Assembly: GCF_042682685.1 (NCBI RefSeq)
Contig: NZ_JBHUHX010000004.1
Location: forward strand, 124,001 to 188,000
Reading direction: 5' to 3'
DNA length: 64,000 nucleotides
Origin: Imhoffiella fuscus
Lineage (GTDB): Bacteria > Pseudomonadota > Gammaproteobacteria > Chromatiales > Chromatiaceae
Both the position numbers and the translations under genes were made by a program. Positions 34,312 to 40,246 of the stretch are shown here, one piece after another. Each line of letters begins with the position of its first letter. Within the stretch, counting starts at the first letter, position 1. The notes below the pieces were generated by a model. The model saw only the letters and a list, made by a program, of their open reading frames with translations. It searched no databases and was not told the origin of the DNA.

Positions 34312-35271
34312 ATGGACGTCAACATGACCTATGCCACCCAGGACATCTGGACCTGGTGGCTCGCCATCTATCTCTATTTCGGCGGTTTGGGCGCGGCGAC
34401 GCTGGCGGTGACCTTCCTGACCGATATGTATCTCAAGCCCCACCGCCATCTGGTGATCTGGGGCGCCGGTGCCGGCGTGGTGCTGCTGGCGCTGGGTTCG
34501 CTCATGTTGTTCGGCCATCTGCTCGACAAGGTCGCGGTGCTGCACGTCCTCAATCCCATGATCCTCTTCCGCAAGCCGGACGCCTGGATCGCCTGGGGCA
34601 CCCAGTTCATCATCTGGATGATGGTGTGGGGCGTGCTCTATGCGCTGCCCTACGTGCGCGAGACCGAGTTTCCGCGCAAGGTGCCCGGACTCAGAAGCCT
34701 CATCGATCGGCCCTTCGTCGTCGCTATCGGCACGCTGGTGCAGCGTTTCCATTACACGGTCGGCTGGCTCGCGGTCATCAACGGGGTTGGGGTCGCGGTC
34801 TATACGGGTCTGCTGCTCCAGTCCTTCCCGGCCGTTGCGCTCTGGCACAATCCGGCGGTGCCGCTGCTCTTCACCGTCTCGGCCTTCTCGACCGCCATGG
34901 CCTTCCTGTTGCTGCTGATGTACACCCTGATCAACGATCAGGCCGACGAGTACATCCGGGTGCTCTATGAGCGTATCGACTTGGTGCTCATCGCCGCCGA
35001 GCTGGTCATCCTCTTCTCGCTCTACCAGTACCTCAAGAACGGGTCCGAGTCCGGGGTCCGCTCGCTGGAGCTGCTCTGGAACGACTACGGCTGGCTGATC
35101 GGCTTCATCGGTTTCGGTCTCATCGTGCCCTTCGTCCTGGAGCTCAAAGGCGTCATCAAGGGCTGGGCGACCCGGGTGCCCATCATCACCGCATCGATCC
35201 TGGTCCTCACCGGCGGCTATCTGCTGCGCTACTACTTCATGTACGCCGGCGTCTACGCCTATCCATGGTGA
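34312..35271 (+). CDS. NrfD/PsrC-type quinone-interacting membrane subunit
   Basis: A 319-residue integral membrane protein with about eight or nine hydrophobic segments, starting with IWTWWLAIYLYFGGLGAATLAV, the typical NrfD start. NrfD subunits anchor the complex and exchange electrons with the quinone pool without heme; there is no conserved His pair here, in agreement. Segments LVIWGAGAGVVLLALGSLML and FIIWMMVWGVLYALPY are characteristic. The start is three bases after the ferredoxin gene and its end overlaps the TorD-like gene by seven bases, so translation is probably coupled. Confidence 0.92.
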   Translation: MDVNMTYATQDIWTWWLAIYLYFGGLGAATLAVTFLTDMYLKPHRHLVIWGAGAGVVLLALGSLMLFGHLLDKVAVLHVLNPMILFRKPDAWIAWGTQFIIWMMVWGVLYALPYVRETEFPRKVPGLRSLIDRPFVVAIGTLVQRFHYTVGWLAVINGVGVAVYTGLLLQSFPAVALWHNPAVPLLFTVSAFSTAMAFLLLLMYTLINDQADEYIRVLYERIDLVLIAAELVILFSLYQYLKNGSESGVRSLELLWNDYGWLIGFIGFGLIVPFVLELKGVIKGWATRVPIITASILVLTGGYLLRYYFMYAGVYAYPW

Positions 35272-35852
35272 GTCAGAATCCGACCTCTGCCGGGACCGCT
35301 CAGGGTCCCGCGCATCTGCGCCGTCTCTCCGTCCTGCTGGCCATGCCCGAGGAGGGGGCGCTCGATGCGCTGCGCGAGATGTCCGATCAGGCCCCTTGGC
35401 TCGCGGAGGCGGTTGCCGAACTGGAGGGCGTCGCCCTGGATCGCTGGCAGGCCGAGCACACCCGGCTCTTCGTCAGCGGCTATCCCAAGACCCCCTGTCC
35501 GCCGTTCGAGTCGGCCTATCGCCAGGGTCAGATGGGGGGCCGCATGGCCTCGGATCTCGTCGCCCTCTATCGGCGCGTCGGTCTCGAACCGCAAGGGGTG
35601 CCGGCGGACTATCTGGGAACGCTCCTGGAGTGCGCCGCCTATCTCGCCGACCTGGCTCGGTCGGCTGTGACCGACTCGGATCCCTGTCCGGCGGTCGCGC
35701 TGGAGCGCGAGCTGTGGTCGGACCACCTGGGGCGTTGGCTGCCGCGTTTCGCGACCGATCTGGAGCATGCCGCCCAGCTCAAGCTGTACCGCGTGCTCGC
35801 CGTCCGGCTCGGCGCGCTGATGGAGGAGGGCGCGATCGATGACGATGGATGA
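35265..35852 (+). CDS. TorD/DmsD-family molybdoenzyme chaperone
   Basis: A 195-residue, mostly helical cytoplasmic protein with LDRWQAEHTRLFVSGYPKTPCPPFESAYRQG, the E-x-x-R-L-F...P-x-x-P-F-E-S pattern of the TorD/DmsD chaperones. These bind the Tat signal and keep the apo-molybdoenzyme unfolded until the cofactor is inserted. Its target is almost certainly the Tat-bearing subunit at 30903. ATG 35265 lies inside the last codons of the NrfD gene (GTG 35268 is an alternative). The next gene, a HybE-like protein, overlaps its 3' end by 14 bases. Confidence 0.88.
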   Translation: MVSQNPTSAGTAQGPAHLRRLSVLLAMPEEGALDALREMSDQAPWLAEAVAELEGVALDRWQAEHTRLFVSGYPKTPCPPFESAYRQGQMGGRMASDLVALYRRVGLEPQGVPADYLGTLLECAAYLADLARSAVTDSDPCPAVALERELWSDHLGRWLPRFATDLEHAAQLKLYRVLAVRLGALMEEGAIDDDG

Positions 35853-36402
35853 GCTCGGTTGGCGGATGCCGGACCCCGCGTTCGACGACGACGAGTCGCT
35901 TTCCGCCGAGGTCTTGGCGGTGCATCGGTCCTTGCTCGATGGTCCATTGGCGGGCGATCCCTCGCTCAATCTGGCCCTGCCGGTCCAGGTTCGTGCCCTG
36001 CGGCGCGTTGAGGACTGGCGGGTGCTTCTGCTGCTCACGCCCTGGATGTTCGCGCGCCTGTTCTTTCCCGACCGGCCCCTCGACCTGGATCTGCCGCCCG
36101 GCTGGTCCGCGTCCGAGCGCGACCAGGCCGACTATCTGGTTCTGGGGCCTATGCTGACCCCGGAACTCTTGGGACGGGTCCAGCGCGCCCATCTGAACTA
36201 TCACCGCAGGCTCGGCCATTATCTGCTCCAGCCCATCTGTCTCGATCTGGAGCGCTATGCCGATCCGGAGTCGGTATTCGAGGAATGGAACGCGGTCATT
36301 CGGACGCGCGACGAGAACATGGAACAGGCCAAACGCGACTGTCCCATGCAGCGGGAGATCTCGCGCCGCGAACTCTTTCGCCGCCTCAAGCCGAACCCCT
36401 GA
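35839..36402 (+). CDS. HybE-like assembly chaperone in a molybdoenzyme operon
   Basis: A 187-residue soluble protein with the block DWRVLLLLTPWMFARLFFP followed by a P-L-x-L-x-L-P-P-G-W segment and a short conserved end. This resembles E. coli HybE, a Tat-proofreading chaperone for the hydrogenase-2 small subunit, whose matching stretch also contains a T-P-W-M and I/F-F-P core. No hydrogenase gene is in the window, so this copy probably serves the molybdoenzyme, for example the iron-sulfur subunit or the folded complex. Translation overlaps the TorD-like gene. ATG 35839 or 35845 may be used. The family assignment is from a short motif, hence moderate confidence. Confidence 0.65.
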   Translation: MTMDELGWRMPDPAFDDDESLSAEVLAVHRSLLDGPLAGDPSLNLALPVQVRALRRVEDWRVLLLLTPWMFARLFFPDRPLDLDLPPGWSASERDQADYLVLGPMLTPELLGRVQRAHLNYHRRLGHYLLQPICLDLERYADPESVFEEWNAVIRTRDENMEQAKRDCPMQREISRRELFRRLKPNP

Positions 36403-36543
36403 TCGGTCGCTGTTTTCGGTTCGCCTGGGTGTTCGCGCAATCTGCGAACCAGCTCCCGCTTTGTCCCCCTAGGACCTCCTAAGCTGATATCGACAGGAGA
36501 TGTTGAGGTAGAGCGAAACCGCTGGAGACCAAATCAATGGTGA

Positions 36544-36561
36544 CGGGTCCGAAAGGACCCG
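36544..36561 (+). terminator. GNRA-loop hairpin after the molybdoenzyme operon
   Basis: A perfect 7-bp stem (CGGGTCC / GGACCCG) with a GAAA tetraloop, 142 bases after the HybE-like gene and about 75 bases before the small gene at 36635. It probably marks the end of the operon, although no U-tract follows. Confidence 0.45.
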
Positions 36562-36634
36562 CTCCTCCCGGCCTCGGATACCAGATGTGCGATGGATCGC
36601 TCCACGCAGTCGGTCAGTCCATGGGAGGTGTCCA

Positions 36635-36820
36635 ATGACATACGTCTATCAGTGGTTCGGTGCGGTCACCGGTTATGCCTTTCTCTACGGCTGCATGCTC
36701 GGGATGACCTCGCAGATGATGCGTCAGGCTGCGAACCCGCTCTATCTGCCGCGCTCGACTGGGGCAGTCAGCAAGACGGCATCCAACGATCCGGCGGCCG
36801 ATCCCCAGCCTCACCGCTGA
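36635..36820 (+). CDS. 61-residue small protein with one hydrophobic segment
   Basis: A short gene with a very good ribosome binding site (GGGAGGTG at 36623-36630) before ATG 36635. The protein begins MTYVYQWFGAVTGYAFLYG and has a hydrophobic, glycine-rich first half (about residues 4-28) with three Met-rich positions (MLGMTSQMM), then a polar tail. It may be a single-span membrane protein. I do not recognise it. It sits between the molybdoenzyme operon and the convergent ATPase operon; a link to either is only positional. Confidence 0.55.
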   Translation: MTYVYQWFGAVTGYAFLYGCMLGMTSQMMRQAANPLYLPRSTGAVSKTASNDPAADPQPHR

Positions 36821-36946
36821 GGCCCCCTCGGTCGTTCGCGGCGCATGTAGCCTGGATGAAGCGCAGCGGAACCCAGGAGCGATTTCGGTCAGCGCCAAGG
36901 TTTCGGCGCAGCGATGTCCCCGGATTGCGCTCACGCCCCATTCGGG

Positions 36947-37828
36947 CTATGTCAATCCCAATCGGGTTTCGATCCGCTTCCACAAGGCCGTCACGGCCTG
37001 TGTGGCGGCGTTGTCTTCGCCTTCGTCGATCAGGCTGTGCCCGTTGGCGAGGGCACGATGCACCGCTGGATCGAAGGGGATGTCTCCGGCGATCTCGACG
37101 CCCGCTTCCTCGCACCAGTTGCGAATCATGGCGCTGTTCCGGGGGCTCAGGTCGTGCTTGTTGATGCAGACCGTCAGTGGAACCCGAAAGTGCGTACATA
37201 ACCCGGCGACCCGTTGCAGGTCGTGCAGACCGGATGGCGTCGGCTCTGTAATGGCCAGGACCAGATCCGCGCCCGTGATGGCCGCCGTCACCGGACAGCC
37301 GGTACCTGGCGGTCCGTCGTTCAGGATCAGCGCGGCGTCTTCCGCCTCCGCCAGGCGTCTGGCCTCGCGTCGTACCAGTGTCACCAGTTTGCCGCTGTTG
37401 TCCTCGCCGATGCCGAGTCGGGCATGGACCAGGGTGCCGCATCGGGTGTCGGAGATCCGCCAGTCGCCACAGATGCGGTCTTCCATCTGGATCGCCCATT
37501 CGGGACAGATACGGGCGCAGAGACCGCAGTGCTCGCAGGCCAGTTCGTCGATGACATAGCCGGAATCGAAATCCAGTTGGATGGCGTCGAAACGGCAGTG
37601 CGACTGGCAGATTCCGCACTCGGCGCACAGCTCGGGATCGATGCGCGGGCTGCGCATGGCGCTGAACGGCTCGACGCTCCGGGGCTCGGGATCGAGCAGC
37701 AGATGCAGATTGGCGGCGTCCACATCGCAATCGGTCAGCACCTTGCGATGGGCCAGTGCGGCGAAGGCCGCGCTCACCGTGGTCTTGCCGGTGCCGCCCT
37801 TGCCGCTGATGAGGGTGAGTTCCTTCAT
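36947..37828 (-). CDS. MinD/ParA-type ATPase with inserted 2x[4Fe-4S] ferredoxin domain (distal copy)
   Basis: A 293-residue P-loop ATPase with the deviant Walker A SGKGGTGKTT near residues 9-18 and two ferredoxin motifs inserted at about 65-110 (CAECGICQSHC and CEHCGLCARIC, each CxxCxxCxxxC). DGPPGTGCPVTAAI is the Walker B/switch region of this group. Such ATPases belong to the Mrp/ApbC-like and ORP-complex lineages and occur with NifX-type metal-cluster proteins. The frame extends to 37903, but ATG 37828 overlaps the stop of the preceding ATPase gene (ATGA), a clear coupling signal. It is the last gene of the minus-strand operon. Confidence 0.9.
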   Translation of the reverse strand: MKELTLISGKGGTGKTTVSAAFAALAHRKVLTDCDVDAANLHLLLDPEPRSVEPFSAMRSPRIDPELCAECGICQSHCRFDAIQLDFDSGYVIDELACEHCGLCARICPEWAIQMEDRICGDWRISDTRCGTLVHARLGIGEDNSGKLVTLVRREARRLAEAEDAALILNDGPPGTGCPVTAAITGADLVLAITEPTPSGLHDLQRVAGLCTHFRVPLTVCINKHDLSPRNSAMIRNWCEEAGVEIAGDIPFDPAVHRALANGHSLIDEGEDNAATQAVTALWKRIETRLGLT

Positions 37829-38685
37829 GAGGCCATGCCCTCTTGGATCTGCGCATAGAGTGTCTGAAAGCGCTCGCGCCAGATGGGATCGGCCTCGACC
37901 CAAGGCGTGCCCTCTGCGTAGGTCTCGGCGAGCCCTCGGTCGAACGGGATCTCCATCAGTACGGGGACATCCTGTTCCGCGCAGAAGTCCAGCACGGCGC
38001 GGTCTCCGATGTCGCTACGGTTGAGGACCAATCCGCAGGGCAGGCCGAGCCGACGTGCCACGGCGAGTGCGAGTTCCAGGTCGTTGAGTCCGAACGGGGT
38101 GGGTTCGGTGACTAGCAGGCAGTAATCGGCCCCGTGCAGCGTCTCCACCATGGGGCAGGCCGTGCCGGCCGGTGCGTCGAGAATGCCGATGCGTCCCGAT
38201 CTCAGACGTCGCTTGGCCGCCTTGATGACGGCTACGGTGGCCGTTTCGCCTAGATTCAGCAGGCCCTGGGCGAATCCGATGGATTGCCGGCCACGTTGGA
38301 TCTGTCCGTATTCGATCGATCCAATCTCCTGGGCCGTCTCTTCGATCGCCCCCGGTATCCGGCACACCTGTTCGCAGACCCCGCACCCGTGGCAGAGCTC
38401 AGGGAACAGCAGGACCCGCTGTTTGGTCAGGGCCAGAGCGTTGAATTCGCAGGCCTCGGCGCAGTCGCCGCAGCGCGTGCAGCGATCGGGGTCGATGCGT
38501 GGCAGCGGTTTGGTGACGGCGGAGCGTTCGAGGATCTCCGGGTGCAGAAACAGGTGTCCGTTCGGCGTCTCCACATCGCAGTCGATGTAGTCCGCCTCCG
38601 TCAGGGCGAGCGCCAGACTGGTGGCCACCGACGTCTTGCCGGTGCCGCCCTTGCCGCTGGCGACGGCGATCGTCAGTGGTCTCAT
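37825..38685 (-). CDS. MinD/ParA-type ATPase with inserted 2x[4Fe-4S] ferredoxin domain (proximal copy)
   Basis: A 286-residue paralogue of the next gene with Walker A SGKGGTGKTS near residues 10-19, ferredoxin motifs CTRCGDCAEAC and CHGCGVCEQVC at about 69-110, and DAPAGTACPMVETL as switch region. The two ATPases probably act as a pair, as in ORP clusters of sulfate reducers where both are complex members. The 3' end overlaps the next start by four bases and the 5' end follows the NifX-like gene by three bases, so all are one transcript. Its substrate protein is inferred to be one of the NifX-like proteins upstream. Confidence 0.92.
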   Translation of the reverse strand: MRPLTIAVASGKGGTGKTSVATSLALALTEADYIDCDVETPNGHLFLHPEILERSAVTKPLPRIDPDRCTRCGDCAEACEFNALALTKQRVLLFPELCHGCGVCEQVCRIPGAIEETAQEIGSIEYGQIQRGRQSIGFAQGLLNLGETATVAVIKAAKRRLRSGRIGILDAPAGTACPMVETLHGADYCLLVTEPTPFGLNDLELALAVARRLGLPCGLVLNRSDIGDRAVLDFCAEQDVPVLMEIPFDRGLAETYAEGTPWVEADPIWRERFQTLYAQIQEGMAS

Positions 38686-38688
38686 GGA

Positions 38689-39162
38689 TCAGGTCCGTCC
38701 GCGACGGCCCAATCCCTTGCCGGCACCCGTGCCCCGTCCGGCGCCACGGCCTCCACCACATCCGCCACCATTGCCGCCTCCGGCGCGGCGGCAGCGACCG
38801 GCACCCCGTCCAGCGCCCATGCTCGACAGGGGGAGGGCGACGGCGGGGTCTGCGGGCGTCACCGAGGCCGATGCCTCGCGCACACTGCCCGAGGTACCCT
38901 CGACGATCCGGATACCGCTGTCCCGAAGCACAGCGGTGGCCTTGGGACCGCATTGTCCGGTGAGCAGAACGTCGGCTTCCTGATCCAGGACCCATTGGGC
39001 GGCCTGGGTTCCGGCACCGCCGGCGGCGTCGAGGAAGGGATTGGCGATGGCCTCAAGGGCGCCGGAATCGGTGTCGATGAGCACGAAATAGGCGCAGCGT
39101 CCGAATCTGGGATCCAAGGCGGCATCCAGATCCTGACCGGTGGATGTGGCGATGATCTTCAT
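38689..39162 (-). CDS. NifX/MTH1175-family protein with a Gly/Arg-rich tail
   Basis: A 157-residue protein. Residues 1-95 are the dinitrogenase-cofactor-like fold (MKIIATSTGQDLDAALDPRFGRC start, VLLTGQCGPKATAVL core). Members bind metal-sulfur clusters; the Desulfovibrio homologue ORP holds a Mo-Cu sulfide cluster. The tail from about residue 112 is almost only Gly, Arg and Ala with two Cys (GRCRRAGGGNGGGCGGGRG), a typical low-complexity end in this family. The frame runs on upstream to 39570, but that extension is the shadow of the next gene; GGAG seven bases before ATG 39162 sets the start. It lies three bases before the ATPase gene. Confidence 0.88.
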   Translation of the reverse strand: MKIIATSTGQDLDAALDPRFGRCAYFVLIDTDSGALEAIANPFLDAAGGAGTQAAQWVLDQEADVLLTGQCGPKATAVLRDSGIRIVEGTSGSVREASASVTPADPAVALPLSSMGAGRGAGRCRRAGGGNGGGCGGGRGAGRGTGAGKGLGRRGRT

Positions 39163-39232
39163 GGGTTGACTCCGATGGCGAGGCGCCCGGGGTGCTTGGC
39201 GCCGGATGAAGGGGGCTGAATGCGCTTTGGGA

Positions 39233-39595
39233 TCAGTGTTTGTGGTCGCACTCGGCGATGCCGGTGACCGCGCCTGCGAGATAGGCGTCCAGGGTTTCTG
39301 CGACACCCAGGCGGGCACCCGTGACGACCTGGATCCCGAGCTGGTTGAACCATTGGATGGCCTTGGCGCCCATGCCGCCGGCGACGACCACGTCGGCGCC
39401 GAGCGAGTGGATGAACTCTGGGATCTGACCAGGCTCATGGTGCTCGGCATAGGGATTGGCATGGACCTGGGTGTCGACGACCTTGCCGTCCGCATCGATC
39501 TCGGCCAACAGGAAGTGGCTGCAATGTCCGAAATGCATCGACATCTCGCCAGCAAGGCCGCGGTCGTCATTCGCCGTCAGTACGATCTTCTTCAT
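39233..39595 (-). CDS. NifX/MTH1175-family protein with His/Cys-rich end
   Basis: A 120-residue protein of the dinitrogenase iron-molybdenum cofactor family. It starts MKKIVLTANDDRGLAGEMSMHFGHCSHF, where the H-F-G-H-C block is the conserved cluster-binding area, contains VVVAGGMGAKAIQWF, and ends in ECDHKH, a likely metal-binding tail. It is the second NifX-like protein in the operon and lacks the glycine-rich tail of the other. Its start lies inside the end of the DUF134 gene (29 bases overlap), so it is translated together with it. It may carry or store a Mo, Cu or Fe-S species; the metal is not known. Confidence 0.88.
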   Translation of the reverse strand: MKKIVLTANDDRGLAGEMSMHFGHCSHFLLAEIDADGKVVDTQVHANPYAEHHEPGQIPEFIHSLGADVVVAGGMGAKAIQWFNQLGIQVVTGARLGVAETLDAYLAGAVTGIAECDHKH

Positions 39596-39968
39596 CTTGA
39601 ATTCCTGAGTGTTCGTTGGGTGATCGATCGGTCGCCGAGTCGAGGGGCTCCCCTTTGGTGCTTCCCGGAGCCGTGCTCGCGTCATGGGTGTCGGGCGCGA
39701 CCAGTAGTCGCTTGCCATGGATCAGTGCCTCGGCGAGCTTGCGCCGGGCCTCGGCCAGGGTGCGCGACAGGGTGCTGCGCGAGATCCCCATGCGCTGGGC
39801 GCTCTGCTCCTGGTAGAGTCCTTCCAGGTCGGTCAAGCGCAATGCCTCCAGCTCGTCGGCGCGCAGGATCAGCGTCTCCAGCTCGCGACCCTCGCGTCCG
39901 CAGGGCTTGAAACAGCGCACGCTGGGCGTGAGTCCGATACAGCGGGCGCGTCTTCGTCGGCCTGGCAT
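39567..39968 (-). CDS. DUF134 helix-turn-helix regulator
   Basis: A 133-residue protein of the DUF134 family: an N-terminal basic stretch (MPGRRRRARCIGLTPSVRCFKPCG) with three Cys, then an HTH (LRLTDLEGLYQEQSAQRMGISRSTLSRTLAEARRKLAEAL) related to sigma-70 region 4. The C-terminal 40 residues are polar and probably disordered. DUF134 genes are regularly found with NifX/MTH1175 genes and are thought to regulate them. AAGGAGA before ATG 39968 sets the start (the frame extends to 40013). It heads the operon; a 20-bp palindrome 49 bases upstream is its likely operator. Confidence 0.9.
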   Translation of the reverse strand: MPGRRRRARCIGLTPSVRCFKPCGREGRELETLILRADELEALRLTDLEGLYQEQSAQRMGISRSTLSRTLAEARRKLAEALIHGKRLLVAPDTHDASTAPGSTKGEPLDSATDRSPNEHSGIQDEEDRTDGE

Positions 39969-40016
39969 GGGGTCTCCTTCGTGAGGGTGGGCCGCTCGGC
40001 ACTCGGTACCCAATTA

Positions 40017-40036
40017 AAATGCACATATGTGCATTT
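40017..40036. promoter_or_regulatory. perfect 20-bp palindrome before the DUF134 operon
   Basis: AAATGCACATATGTGCATTT is a perfect inverted repeat with no spacer, 49 bases upstream of the DUF134 start codon. Its position and symmetry fit an operator for a dimeric regulator, most simply the DUF134 protein itself (autoregulation). It could also serve the divergent gene at 40247. No second copy was noticed in the window. Confidence 0.6.
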
Positions 40037-40177
40037 ACGCATTGAGAATTATCAGACCGATCCGGTGGGAGATCCCGGCGGGGTGGATCTCCCATGCATG
40101 AAGGGGCACGGTGGAGGGGCGTTTTCCATGCTTGCGGCGCGAGCGATTCGGGCGGCAACGGCATGAAAATTCATAAA

Positions 40178-40195
40178 ATTAGAAGACTCTAAAAT
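40178..40195 (-). promoter_or_regulatory. 18-bp element shared with the molybdoenzyme operon (copy 2)
   Basis: On the minus strand this reads ATTTTAGAGTCTTCTAAT, 16/18 identical to the element at 30758-30775. It includes the dyad TTAGA-GTCT-TCTAA. An ATCAA half-site stands just before it on the same strand, as in copy 1. It lies about 210 bases before the DUF134 start and 52 bases before the divergent gene at 40247. Confidence 0.5.
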
Positions 40196-40246
40196 TTGAT
40201 CGAACCGTGTTAAGATCCGCGAGATTTTGGAGCGAGGAATCAACTA

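Noticed and set aside
30903..35271. Identification as sulfite dehydrogenase SoeABC
   Set aside because: SoeA is cytoplasmic and lacks a Tat signal, whereas this catalytic subunit has a clear SRRAFLK Tat motif and the ferredoxin subunit is shorter.
38689..39570. Long minus-strand frame of 293 codons covering both NifX-like genes
   Set aside because: The first 136 codons are the out-of-frame shadow of the gene at 39233-39595; the real gene starts at ATG 39162 with its own ribosome binding site.
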